From: Chitinophaga lutea
GTDB taxonomy: Bacteria; Bacteroidota; Bacteroidia; Chitinophagales; Chitinophagaceae
Length of the DNA stretch: 64,000 nucleotides
Direction: 5' to 3'
Assembly: GCF_003813775.1 (NCBI RefSeq)
Contig: NZ_RPDH01000002.1
Span: 868,001-932,000, forward strand
Below, piece by piece: positions 18,330 to 26,419 of the stretch (the first letter of the stretch is position 1; each line of letters opens with the position of its first letter). A program made the translations under genes and the position numbers. The notes under the pieces were generated by a model. The model had not been told where the DNA came from and did no database searches. It saw only the letters and a program-made list of their open reading frames with translations.

Positions 18330-19169
18330 CTATAATTTGGAGATCATTCCTCTTATATTTTTCACGCTTTCCGTGATGTCCGGCACACTGTTCTGCCAGT
18401 TGTACTCGTATTCGGCGGAGAACAGGCCTTTGAATTTCTGCTTCTTCAGTTCTTTCAGCACGCCTTCCACGTTGCAAACGCCGGTGCCCCAGATCACATC
18501 GTGCCCTTTGGGTGACTTCTCGTGCAGGTCTTTCACGTGCAGGCTGAACACGCGGCCGTTGAGCTTCTGCAGGCTTTCAACAGGGTCGAGGCCGGAACGC
18601 ACCCAGTGACCGATGTCGGCACAGGCACCCATATACTTGCTGCGGCCGTTGATGGCGGCCAGCACACTGTCGGGCGACCAGTAATGGCTCGGTTTCGGGT
18701 GGTCGTGAATGGCCACCTTGATCTTGTATTCGTCGCACAGCTTCGACACCACATCAAGGTCCTGCAGGCGGGGCTCGGAAGTGATGATCTGGATGCCCAT
18801 CGCTTTGGCGAAGGAGAACAGCTGTTTCCAGTCGGCCTCGTTGTTGGGAGACACAACGCCGAAGGCGTACAGGGTTTTCTTTTTGCTTTTCAGCAGGTCC
18901 AGCACCTGTTTTTGTTTGGCGGCGTCCATTTTATAGTCCATTTTGCCCTCGATATTGCCGCCGATGGTCTGGCCCGGGTAGCACTCTACATACTGCAGAC
19001 CGCAGGAATCCAGTTTATCCAGCGCCTGGTCGAGGCTAAAAAGCCGGAATGAATAGGCCTGTGCGCCCAGTTTCCAGCCCAGTTTGGCTTCCTGCTTCTG
19101 CGCAACGGCCGTGGTGAATAGCATCGCGGCCATGCCTAAGCTCAGCAGGCCTTTACGTAATGAAATCAT
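18330..19169 (-). CDS. Exported sugar isomerase/epimerase-like TIM barrel (AP endonuclease family 2 fold)
   Basis: A 279-residue protein with a signal peptide (LLSLGMAAMLFTTAVA). The rest is a xylose-isomerase-like TIM barrel: LGAQAYSFR at the first strand, GLQYVECYPG, IQIITSEPR, VAIHDHPKPSHYW with a likely metal-binding His, GACADIGHW, FSLHVKDLH and LFSAEYEY, with acidic and His residues at strand ends as in metal-dependent members. Family knowledge: exported relatives include hydratases/isomerases of the 3-keto-glycoside pathway in Bacteroides. It is divergent from the VWA-AAA-Gfo/Idh-DUF1080 unit, which supports, but does not prove, a shared pathway. Confidence 0.85.
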   Translation of the reverse strand: MISLRKGLLSLGMAAMLFTTAVAQKQEAKLGWKLGAQAYSFRLFSLDQALDKLDSCGLQYVECYPGQTIGGNIEGKMDYKMDAAKQKQVLDLLKSKKKTLYAFGVVSPNNEADWKQLFSFAKAMGIQIITSEPRLQDLDVVSKLCDEYKIKVAIHDHPKPSHYWSPDSVLAAINGRSKYMGACADIGHWVRSGLDPVESLQKLNGRVFSLHVKDLHEKSPKGHDVIWGTGVCNVEGVLKELKKQKFKGLFSAEYEYNWQNSVPDITESVKNIRGMISKL

Positions 19170-19553
19170 AGACGTGTAGATTTTACATGAAGTGGTAAAA
19201 TAAGTGAATAAAAACCCATTTTCTTAATTTTCGGGGCCGCTTTTTTTACTTTTTTCACCCCCGGGCTTTTTTGCGTAAATTAGATGTGATATACCGGCCC
19301 CGCTACCCGGTTCTCCGGAGGGGCGATATCAGGTACAGTGCAGGTACTCAATCAGTTAAATTCTGCGGGAGAAACCGGACATGAGGCCTTCTTTGGTAAT
19401 GAGGAGCCTTCGGGCGGGACTGCCTGCCGCGAATGAATGTCAGATTGACACCATTAAGGACCATGCTGTGCAAAACAAGATTTAGCGGATGGCACCGGGG
19501 CCGAAGCGTTCGGGCGAGGTAACATCCGGCAGATGAACAATAAACTATAGCGG
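19170..19553. other. 384-bp divergent intergenic region
   Basis: This region separates the TIM-barrel gene (left) and the VWA gene (right) and must contain both promoters. I see no exact TAnnTTTG box, no strong hairpin and no reading frame with support. The A/T-rich stretch at 19200-19270 is the most promoter-like part. Confidence 0.45.
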
Positions 19554-20648
19554 ATGAAAGGATTCATTTTCTCCCGGTTCGACCCGTCGGAGAACAAACA
19601 ATCCCCGTTTGAGAAGTTGCTGGACATTTTCACGCAATTGCTCACTTACACCAGCGGGGACGTGGCAGAGGCACTACAATGGCTGACGGAGCTGGACAAG
19701 GAGTACCAGCTTTCCAATAACGAATATGGTATCGGGGATTTCATCCAGGACCTGAAGGACAAGGGATACCTCCGTGAAAACGAGGAAACCGGCGGGCTGA
19801 ACATCACCGGCAAAACCGAGCAGACCATCCGGAAACGCGCCCTGGAGGAGATATTCGGCAAACTCAAAAAATCCAGTATCGGCGATCATAACATCCGTAA
19901 ATCCGGTATGGGCGACGAACTCAATGCCGAAACCCGCCCGTACGCCTTCGGCGACGCGCTGGAGCAGATCGACATGACCGCTTCCATCCGGAACGCCCAG
20001 ATCAACCACGGCATCGAAGCGTTTTCAATGCAGCAGGACGACCTGGAGATCAGGGAAACGGACTTCAAAACCCAGACGTCCACCGCCCTGATGATCGACA
20101 TTTCCCATTCCATGATTTTATACGGGGAAGACCGGATCACCCCGGCCAAGAAAGTGGCCATGGCATTGAGCGAGCTGATCACTACCCGTTACCAGAAAGA
20201 CACGCTCGACATCATCGTGTTCGGCAACGACGCCTGGCAGATCGAGATCAAAGACCTCCCCTATCTGCAGGTGGGCCCTTATCACACCAATACCGTGGCC
20301 GGGCTGGAACTGGCGATGGACATCCTCCGGCGGCGGCGCAATCCCAACAAACAGATCTTCATGATCACCGACGGGAAACCGACCTGCCTCAAACAGGGCA
20401 AACAATATTATAAAAACAGCTTCGGGCTCGACAGGAAGATACTCAACCGTACGCTGAACCTGGCGGCCCAATGCAAAAAGCTGAAAATTCCCATCACCAC
20501 ATTCATGGTAGCCACCGATCCCTGGCTGCAGCAATTTGTAAAAGAATTTACGGAAACCAATAACGGCAAGGCTTTCTTCTCCGGGACAGATAAACTGGGC
20601 CAGTTCCTTTTTTACGATTTCGAAAGCGGGAAAAGAAAGAAGCTATAA
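19554..20648 (+). CDS. VWA-domain protein paired with an AAA+ ATPase
   Basis: A 364-residue cytoplasmic protein without signal peptide. The N-terminal half (about 1-175) is helical and unassigned. A von Willebrand A domain follows at about 176-350 with a complete MIDAS metal site: DISHS (Asp182, Ser184, Ser186), the Thr in HTNT, and MITDGKP. The AAA+ gene begins 15 bases after its stop. Family knowledge: VWA proteins pair with MoxR/ChlI-type ATPases and act as chaperones that remodel or load metal into a target. The likely targets here are unknown; the next two genes encode exported sugar enzymes. Confidence 0.88.
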   Translation: MKGFIFSRFDPSENKQSPFEKLLDIFTQLLTYTSGDVAEALQWLTELDKEYQLSNNEYGIGDFIQDLKDKGYLRENEETGGLNITGKTEQTIRKRALEEIFGKLKKSSIGDHNIRKSGMGDELNAETRPYAFGDALEQIDMTASIRNAQINHGIEAFSMQQDDLEIRETDFKTQTSTALMIDISHSMILYGEDRITPAKKVAMALSELITTRYQKDTLDIIVFGNDAWQIEIKDLPYLQVGPYHTNTVAGLELAMDILRRRRNPNKQIFMITDGKPTCLKQGKQYYKNSFGLDRKILNRTLNLAAQCKKLKIPITTFMVATDPWLQQFVKEFTETNNGKAFFSGTDKLGQFLFYDFESGKRKKL

Positions 20649-20663
20649 AAGAAACAAACAGAC

Positions 20664-22163
20664 ATGGAAAAGATCAAAACGCTCGGCGAGCTTAAAAAAA
20701 GTGGTTACCAGTACCGTACGGTAAAAGAAGAGATCAGGCAGAACCTGATACTGAAACTGAAAAGAAAAGAAAGCACCTTTCCCGGTATCATCGGGTACGA
20801 CGATACGGTGATCCCCGATACCGAAAGGGCCCTGCTTTCCCGGCATAACATTCTGTTCCTCGGCCTGCGCGGACAGGCCAAAACGCGCATGGCGCGGCAG
20901 ATGACCGATCTGCTCGATGAATTCATTCCTGTCATTGCCGGCTCCGAAGTGAACGACAACCCGTTCAACCCGCTCAGCCGCCATGGTCGTGACGTCGTAG
21001 ATTCCCTCGGCGACAAAACGCCCATTGAATGGCTACCCCGCGAGGCCCGCTACGGCGAAAAACTCGCAACGCCCGATGTATCCGTGGCTGATCTCATCGG
21101 CGACGTGGATCCCATCAAGGCCGCCAACGAAAAACTCAGTTATGCCGACGAGCGGGTGATCCATTTCGGCATCATCCCCCGCTCCAACCGCGGCATCTTC
21201 GTGATCAACGAACTGCCCGACCTGCAGGCCCGCATCCAGGTGGCCCTGTTTAACATCCTGCAGGAAGGCGACATCCAGATACGCGGGTTTAAAGTGCGCA
21301 TGCCGCTCGACATGCTGTTCGTGTTCACGGCCAACCCGGAAGACTACACGAACCGCGGCGCCATCGTCACTCCGCTTAAAGACCGTATCGAAAGCCAGAT
21401 CATCACGCACTATCCCAAAACGCTCGAGAACTCCCTGCTCATCACCGAACAGGAAGCCGCCATTCACGAAGAGCAGCAAGGCACCGTGCACATGCCGGAC
21501 ATGGTGAAACGGCTCATCGAGCAGGTGGCCTTTGAAGCGCGCACCAGCGAATGGGTCGATAAAAAAAGCGGCGTATCCGCCCGCCTGACCATCGCCGCCT
21601 TCGAGAACGCCGTGAGCGCCGCCGAGCGCCGGGCCATCATCAATAAGGAAAAAAGCACCCATGTTCGCATTAACGACCTCCAGGGCATCATCCCCGCCAT
21701 CACCGGCAAAATAGAACTGGTGTACGAGGGCGAACAGGAAGGCCCGCTGCAGGTGGCCGTGAACCTGCTGGAGAAAAGTCTGCGCACCACTTTCGCCCAA
21801 TATTTCCCCAACCCCGACGCGTTCAAAAAACGCAAAGCCGGCGCGGCGGACGTGAACCCGTACCGCAGCATCATCCAGTGGTTCGACAAGGGCAATGCCC
21901 TCCAGCTGCTGCAGGACACTACCGATAAACAGTACGAAGCCGCCCTGACACAGGTAACCGGGCTGCCGGAGCTGGTAAAACAGCTCTTCCCGCAGGCCAA
22001 TAAACCGGAGCAGTTGCTGATGATGGAAATGGTGCTGCATGGACTTTCCGCCTACTCCCTGCTCAGCAAAAAAACACTGGAGAAAGAAACCCGTTTTTCA
22101 GACCTGCTGGGTACCATGATGAATTTTAGTACTGGCGAAGAACAGGAGGAGGAAGAAATTTAA
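20664..22163 (+). CDS. AAA+ ATPase related to MoxR / magnesium-chelatase subunit I
   Basis: A 499-residue protein. The P-loop is GLRGQAKT at residues 67-74, with Ala where the canonical motif has Gly but Lys73-Thr74 kept. The Walker-B-like strand reads FVINELPDL (Asn182-Glu183), and the sensor region FTANPEDYTNRG matches ChlI proteins. An arginine-containing lid follows (LKDRIESQI). The C-terminal 150 residues are helical and acidic at the very end. It forms a two-gene unit with the upstream VWA gene, and the 54-base gap to the Gfo/Idh gene suggests a longer operon. ATP-driven remodelling with the VWA partner is inferred from the family. Confidence 0.88.
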   Translation: MEKIKTLGELKKSGYQYRTVKEEIRQNLILKLKRKESTFPGIIGYDDTVIPDTERALLSRHNILFLGLRGQAKTRMARQMTDLLDEFIPVIAGSEVNDNPFNPLSRHGRDVVDSLGDKTPIEWLPREARYGEKLATPDVSVADLIGDVDPIKAANEKLSYADERVIHFGIIPRSNRGIFVINELPDLQARIQVALFNILQEGDIQIRGFKVRMPLDMLFVFTANPEDYTNRGAIVTPLKDRIESQIITHYPKTLENSLLITEQEAAIHEEQQGTVHMPDMVKRLIEQVAFEARTSEWVDKKSGVSARLTIAAFENAVSAAERRAIINKEKSTHVRINDLQGIIPAITGKIELVYEGEQEGPLQVAVNLLEKSLRTTFAQYFPNPDAFKKRKAGAADVNPYRSIIQWFDKGNALQLLQDTTDKQYEAALTQVTGLPELVKQLFPQANKPEQLLMMEMVLHGLSAYSLLSKKTLEKETRFSDLLGTMMNFSTGEEQEEEEI

Positions 22164-22217
22164 CGCGCTTTTTATATCTTGTCTAAATAATTACTCCACG
22201 TCTAATCATGAAAACTT

Positions 22218-23504
22218 ATGAACAGAAGGAATTTTCTGCTGAACTCATCCACTATCCTGGCCGGTTCAGCCCTCTTCCCAAGTGCCTTGCGTGCTATGGC
22301 CCCCAGCGACCGCGTTAATTTCGCCGTGATCGGCGTCAACGGTATGGGATGGAGCAACCTCAACGGACTGCTCAACCACCCTGAAGCCCGTTGTGTGGCC
22401 CTTTGCGACGTCGATAAAAACGTGCTCGACAAACGCGTTGCGGAACTGGCGAAGAAAAACATCACCGACGTCAAGCTTTACGGCGATTACCGGAAGCTGC
22501 TGGAAAACAAAGACATCGACGCCGTGGTAATCGGCACGCCCGACCACTGGCACTGTCTGCAGATGGCCGATGCCTGCGCCGCCGGCAAGGATGTGTATGT
22601 CGAAAAACCCATCGGTAACTCCATCGCCGAATGCCGTGCCATGGTAGCCGCCCAGCAGCGCTACAACCGCGTGGTGCAGGTGGGCCAGTGGCAGCGCAGC
22701 ATGCAGCATTTCAACGACGCCATCGCTTTCGTGCATTCCGGCAAGCTCGGGAATGTGCGGCTCGTCAAGGCCTGGGCCTACATGGGTTGGATGAAACCCG
22801 TGCCCAAACAGCCCAATTCCGCACCACCCGCAGGCGTGGATTATGCCGCATGGCTCGGTCCCGCCCAAACGCGGCCCTTCGACCCCAACCGCTTCCACTT
22901 TAATTTCCGCTGGTACTGGGATTATGCAGGCGGGCTGATGACCGACTGGGGCGTGCACCTGATCGACTATGCGCTCTACGGCATGAAAGCCTCCAATCCC
23001 AAATCGGTAGTGGCCTCCGGCGGTAAATTCGCCTACCCGGACGATGCGGCCGAAACACCCGATACCCTCACGGCCATTTACGAGTTCGACGGCTTCAACA
23101 TGCAGTGGGAACACGCTACCGGCATCGATGGCGGGCCTTACGGCCGCAACCACGGCATCGCCTTCATCGGCAACAACGGCACCCTGGTGCTCGACCGCGG
23201 CGGCTGGGAAGTGATTCCCGAAAAAGACAAAATGGAAGCCGTAGCCCGCGTAAAAGCCTCCGACAACGGACTGGTGAAACATACCAAGAACTTCCTCGAA
23301 GTCATCAAATCGCGCAAGCTCTCCGACCTGCATTGCGACATCCAGACGGGCGCCAACGTGGCCATCAATTCACAGATGGGCAACATTGCGTTCAAGACCG
23401 GCCAGAAAGTGTACTGGAACAAGGAAAAGCAGCAGTTCACCGACGCCGCTGCCAACCGCCTCATCACACCCGTTTACCATAACAATTATAAACTGCCTCG
23501 ATAA
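22218..23504 (+). CDS. Tat-exported Gfo/Idh/MocA-family oxidoreductase
   Basis: A 428-residue protein. The start [16 protein letters not shown] carries a twin-arginine signal, so the folded, cofactor-loaded enzyme is probably exported to the periplasm. The Rossmann domain begins with [14 protein letters not shown] (near 35-48), continues with VALCDVD and [10 protein letters not shown], and has the catalytic EKP motif at residues 129-131. The C-terminal substrate domain includes [22 protein letters not shown], here split as [12 protein letters not shown] and HLIDYAL. Family members oxidise sugars with tightly bound NAD; secreted ones make 3-keto-sugars. The stop overlaps the next ATG by one base, indicating coupling with the DUF1080 gene. 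Confidence 0.92.
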   Translation: MNRRNFLLNSSTILAGSALFPSALRAMAPSDRVNFAVIGVNGMGWSNLNGLLNHPEARCVALCDVDKNVLDKRVAELAKKNITDVKLYGDYRKLLENKDIDAVVIGTPDHWHCLQMADACAAGKDVYVEKPIGNSIAECRAMVAAQQRYNRVVQVGQWQRSMQHFNDAIAFVHSGKLGNVRLVKAWAYMGWMKPVPKQPNSAPPAGVDYAAWLGPAQTRPFDPNRFHFNFRWYWDYAGGLMTDWGVHLIDYALYGMKASNPKSVVASGGKFAYPDDAAETPDTLTAIYEFDGFNMQWEHATGIDGGPYGRNHGIAFIGNNGTLVLDRGGWEVIPEKDKMEAVARVKASDNGLVKHTKNFLEVIKSRKLSDLHCDIQTGANVAINSQMGNIAFKTGQKVYWNKEKQQFTDAAANRLITPVYHNNYKLPR

Positions 23505-24247
23505 TGAACATGTACCGTTTTTCATTTGTATGCGTATCGGCCGCACTGCTGATACCCGCCCTTAGCGCGAGCGCACAGCAGGGCGACCCGAAAGCCACCG
23601 AAGTTTGGGAACCCGTACCCGCCAAGATAACGCCCGGTAGCGGCACCAGCGCTCCTTCCGATGCCATCGTGCTGTTTGACGGCAAAGACCTCAGCCAATG
23701 GGAAGGCGAAAAAGGCGGCGCGGCCCCCTGGACGGTGAGCGGCGGCGCGATGACCGTGGCCCCGAAAAAAGGCGGCATCAAAACGAAAGCTTCCTTCGAA
23801 GACTTCCAGCTGCACATCGAATGGCGTACGCCGTCGGTGGTGAAAGGCGAAGGCCAGGGCCGCGGCAACAGCGGCATTTTCCTGCAGAGCAACTACGAGC
23901 TGCAGGTGCTCGACAATTACGATAACAGGACCTATTCGAACGGACAGGCCGCGAGCCTCTACAAACAGACCATCCCGCTGGTGAATGCCTGCAAAAAGCC
24001 CGGTGAGTGGCAGGCGTATGATGTGATCTGGACGGCGCCCCGCTTCAACGACGACGGCAGCGTGAAATCGCCCGCCCGCATTACGGTGCTGCACAACGGC
24101 GTGCTGGTGCAGAACAATACCGAACTGCTCGGCAAAACGCTTTACATCGGCAAACCGTTTTACGAGAAGCACGGCGCATTGCCGATCATGCTGCAGGATC
24201 ATGGGGATTTGGTGAGTTACCGGAATATCTGGATCAGGAAATTATAA
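23504..24247 (+). CDS. DUF1080-domain protein, candidate 3-keto-glycoside lyase/hydrolase
   Basis: A 247-residue exported protein (signal peptide to about SASAQQ). The DUF1080 beta-sandwich starts at [14 protein letters not shown] and contains [27 protein letters not shown] and [16 protein letters not shown], all family hallmarks. DUF1080 resembles concanavalin-type glycan-binding folds; recent work on Bacteroides assigned such proteins to cleavage of 3-keto-glycosides produced by Gfo/Idh/MocA oxidases. The gene overlaps the oxidoreductase stop by one base, which fits consecutive steps of one pathway. A strong terminator follows. The substrate is not predictable. Confidence 0.9.
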   Translation: MNMYRFSFVCVSAALLIPALSASAQQGDPKATEVWEPVPAKITPGSGTSAPSDAIVLFDGKDLSQWEGEKGGAAPWTVSGGAMTVAPKKGGIKTKASFEDFQLHIEWRTPSVVKGEGQGRGNSGIFLQSNYELQVLDNYDNRTYSNGQAASLYKQTIPLVNACKKPGEWQAYDVIWTAPRFNDDGSVKSPARITVLHNGVLVQNNTELLGKTLYIGKPFYEKHGALPIMLQDHGDLVSYRNIWIRKL

Positions 24248-24255
24248 ATAACAGC

Positions 24256-24283
24256 AGCCGGCCCCTGTGGCCGGCTTTTTTTT
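24256..24283 (+). terminator. Rho-independent terminator after DUF1080 gene
   Basis: An 8-bp stem (AGCCGGCC / GGCCGGCT) with a 5-base loop is followed by seven more T residues. Confidence 0.9.
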
Positions 24284-24390
24284 GCGAACAAAATCACACA
24301 GGTGTGAGCAGTTGGGGAAATTGGGTGGAGGAAATAAAATAGATTTGAAATCCTGAAAAATTTTACGGTAACACCCAATTTTTTAACCCT

Positions 24391-24398
24391 TAAATTTG
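24391..24398 (+). promoter_or_regulatory. Candidate -7 box for the toxin-antitoxin remnant
   Basis: TAAATTTG matches TAnnTTTG exactly and lies 18 bases before the ATG at 24417. No TTG is found at the ideal distance. Confidence 0.4.
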
Positions 24399-24416
24399 AT
24401 GAAAATGCGCAGTATT

Positions 24417-24666
24417 ATGGCAGTTCTATCTTTGGAAAAACAAATCCAGCAATATCTCCCGAAACTGAGCACGCGGCAAAAACTGGCAGTATTGTCTTTT
24501 GTGAAGAGTTTTGTGGAAGAACAGGCGGATGCGGAGTATGATGGGGCGTTCAAACGTGAATTAGGTAAGCGTGGGGAGGAAATCCGCCTGGGTATCAAAT
24601 GTCATCAGTGAGCAAGAGATGAAAATCCGGGAACGTAAATTGCTTAAACAGGGAAAAGGCCTGTGA
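24417..24666 (+). pseudogene. Antitoxin-like gene with a frameshift near 24600
   Basis: Reading from ATG 24417 (24399 or 24405 are alternatives) gives MAVLSLEKQIQQYLPKLST and FVKSFVEEQADAEYD, typical of small Bacteroidota antitoxins next to RelE/ParE toxins, but this frame stops early at 24609-24611. From 24601 the frame shifted by one base continues as VISEQEMKIRERKLLKQG and ends with TGA at 24664-24666, overlapping the toxin start as a GTGA junction. That junction is what an intact pair would have. One extra base (or two lost) near 24597-24600 explains it. The antitoxin would normally bind and neutralise the toxin encoded next. Confidence 0.7.
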
Positions 24667-24977
24667 GTTATTCGTTATCCATTCACAGTAAGGCAATGAA
24701 GGAATACGAAGCAGCGATTGGATGATTTAAGAAAAGCAGCGAATCTGCGGCAACAGCGTTTGTTAACGAGTTTCACGAAAAACTTGATATTCTTCGCAAA
24801 ATGCCCGACAGCTATCGGACGACTTATAAAACTTACAGGGACATCTATTTGAAAAGATATCCCTATACTATCGTTTATGAAGTACATGAGTCGTCGAAAT
24901 CGGTTTCAATTACGAATGTTTATCATCGCAAGCGGAATCCGAAAGGTAGATATGCTGATGAAACTGATCGGTTGTAG
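24663..24977 (+). pseudogene. RelE/ParE-family toxin gene interrupted by an in-frame TGA
   Basis: From GTG 24663 the 105-codon frame reads SYSLSIHSKAMKEYEAAIG, then TGA at 24723-24725, then FKKSSESAATAFVNEFHEKL, MPDSYRTTYK, YLKRYPYTIVYEV and VYHRKRNPKGRY. The family usually has a Trp at the TGA position (AIxW[FY]), so TGG to TGA is the simplest change. All later parts, including the basic C-terminal segment typical of RelE/ParE ribonuclease or gyrase toxins, are preserved, so the mutation looks recent. No start downstream of the TGA would restore the first helix. Confidence 0.78.
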
Positions 24978-25017
24978 CGGTAAACCCGATAAGACTGTTT
25001 CCCGTTTATCTCACAAT

Positions 25018-25044
25018 AAAAAAAGCCCTCTCCGGAGAGAAGGC
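25018..25044 (-). terminator. Terminator after tRNA-Cys
   Basis: On the minus strand a stem (CTCTCC / GGAGAG, extended by GCC / GGC across a small bulge) is followed by seven T residues, about 11 bases beyond the tRNA 3' end. Confidence 0.7.
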
Positions 25045-25054
25045 CTTTATTCCG

Positions 25055-25125
25055 AGGTTTCGAGCGGATTCGAACCGCTGTAAAAGGTTTTGCAGACCTC
25101 TGCCTAGCCACTCGGCCACGAAACC
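25055..25125 (-). tRNA. tRNA-Cys (anticodon GCA)
   Basis: A 71-base cloverleaf on the minus strand. The acceptor stem GGTTTCG pairs with CGAAACC, the discriminator is T (U73, as in Cys tRNAs), the D arm is GCCGAGTGGCTAGGC, the anticodon loop is CTGCAAA with GCA, and the T arm contains GGTTCGAATCC. CCA is not encoded. It is a single isolated tRNA with its own promoter and terminator. Confidence 0.96.
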
Positions 25126-25143
25126 ATCAATTTTGTTGGACTG

Positions 25144-25174
25144 CAAAAGTAGTAAATTTTCGATATTTGCCAAA
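25144..25174 (-). promoter_or_regulatory. Full-consensus Bacteroidota promoter of tRNA-Cys
   Basis: On the minus strand TTTG (25171-25174) is separated by exactly 19 bases from TACTTTTG (25144-25151), matching the -33/-7 consensus TTTG-N19-TAnnTTTG. The tRNA 5' end lies 18 bases downstream. Confidence 0.82.
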
Positions 25175-25221
25175 TCTGATTACAAGATATTCATTTATGG
25201 ATTAAAAAAAATGCAAGATAT

Positions 25222-26094
25222 ATGACCAGAATAGCTGAATCCGAATTGATACTCAATACACGCGGAGCCGTCTACCACCTGGACGTGCGACCGGAAGAAC
25301 TGGCCGAAACGATCATCACCGTAGGCGATCCCGACCGGGTAAAGGCGGTCAGCCGGCATTTTGACCGGGTGGAAGGCACTTACCAGCACCGGGAATTCGT
25401 GACGCATACGGGTTATATCGGCCAGAAGCGGCTTTCAGTGGTCTCAACCGGCATCGGCACCGATAATATCGACATCGTGCTCAACGAGCTCGATGCGCTG
25501 GCCAATATCGATTTTGATACGAGGATGGTGAAAGAAGAGCCCGTTTCCCTCCAGATTATCCGCCTCGGCACCGCGGGCTCCCTGCAGGAATCCATCCCGG
25601 TCGACAGTTTCGTGGTATCGTCTCACGGCCTGGGGCTCGACAACCTGCTGCCGTTTTACACCTATCACAACACCCCGGAGGAACTGCAGCTGCTGGAGGC
25701 CTTCCGTGGCCAGATACGCCTGCAGCCCAGTGCGGCCCGCCCATACCTGATCGAAGCTGCCCCTGCCCTGCTGGAGCGCTTCAACGAAGGTTTTCACCAG
25801 GGCATCACGGTGACCTGCCCGGGTTTTTACGCCCCCCAGGGCCGGGTACTGCGCGGCAATCTTTCCCATCCCGAACTGATCGAGCAACTCAGCCATTTCA
25901 GCTTTGAAAACAGGCACATCACGAATTTCGAGATGGAAACGGCCGGTATTTACGGCCTGGGCCGTGTGTTGGGGCATCAGTGCCTGTCCATCAGCGCGAT
26001 CGTCGCCAACCGCATCCGCCAGGAATTCAGCAAAGACGGGAATGCCGCCGTGATGGCGCTGATAGAGAAAGCAGTGGGGATTATTGCGCAATAG
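25222..26094 (+). CDS. Nucleoside phosphorylase (uridine phosphorylase-like)
   Basis: A 290-residue protein of the PNP/UDP family. It shows GDPDRV (residues 34-39, phosphate binding), the STGIGTDNIDIVLNEL segment, RLGTAGSLQ, and the C-terminal NFEMETAGIYGLG typical of the nucleoside-binding site. Members cleave uridine or purine nucleosides with phosphate to base plus ribose-1-phosphate in the cytoplasm. The best match is uridine phosphorylase type; base specificity is uncertain. No close operon partner; an intergenic repeat region follows. Confidence 0.9.
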   Translation: MTRIAESELILNTRGAVYHLDVRPEELAETIITVGDPDRVKAVSRHFDRVEGTYQHREFVTHTGYIGQKRLSVVSTGIGTDNIDIVLNELDALANIDFDTRMVKEEPVSLQIIRLGTAGSLQESIPVDSFVVSSHGLGLDNLLPFYTYHNTPEELQLLEAFRGQIRLQPSAARPYLIEAAPALLERFNEGFHQGITVTCPGFYAPQGRVLRGNLSHPELIEQLSHFSFENRHITNFEMETAGIYGLGRVLGHQCLSISAIVANRIRQEFSKDGNAAVMALIEKAVGIIAQ

Positions 26095-26121
26095 CGATCA
26101 GGCGGTCAGTTTTCGATCCGG

Positions 26122-26318
26122 ATACTACCAGCCGAGCGATCAGATATGCGCCCCGGTAACCTCGCCGGATGGGAGCTTTGTTGTATGGTTGTTGGCCGTC
26201 AGGAGCTTCCAAACTGCATACTATCCTATCAGTCCAGCGAGCAGATATGCAACCCGGCAGCCCATTGGATGGGAGCTTCGTTGTATGATCGTTGGCCGAG
26301 GAGTTTCTACATCCATGC
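26122..26318. repeat. Two diverged tandem copies of a ~100-bp intergenic unit
   Basis: Unit 1 runs from about 26122, unit 2 from about 26218. Both share an ATACTA start, GCGA(T)CAGATATGC, CGG....GGATGGGAGCTT, TTGTATG and GTTGGCCG at offsets of 100-101 bases, with scattered substitutions. The pair fills most of the 325-base gap between the nucleoside phosphorylase and dapF. Reading frames across it shift between the units, so it does not look coding. Confidence 0.75.
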
Positions 26319-26382
26319 CAGTGGCTTTTAGCGCGGCGCCCGCGTTATTTCAGGGCAATCACCCATACGCCGCACCAGGGCA

Positions 26383-26412
26383 TTGCCCGCTGGAAAAACA
26401 TTTTTAACTTTG
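26383..26412 (+). promoter_or_regulatory. Full-consensus promoter of dapF
   Basis: TTG (26383-26385), exactly 19 bases, then TAACTTTG (26405-26412). The dapF ATG starts 8 bases later, so the transcript should be leaderless or nearly so. Confidence 0.8.
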
Positions 26413-26419
26413 CATCAGC

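Noticed and set aside
26084..26407. Overlapping frames through the tandem repeat before dapF
   Set aside because: Frame changes between repeat units, and the dapF promoter lies inside; better explained as noncoding repeat.
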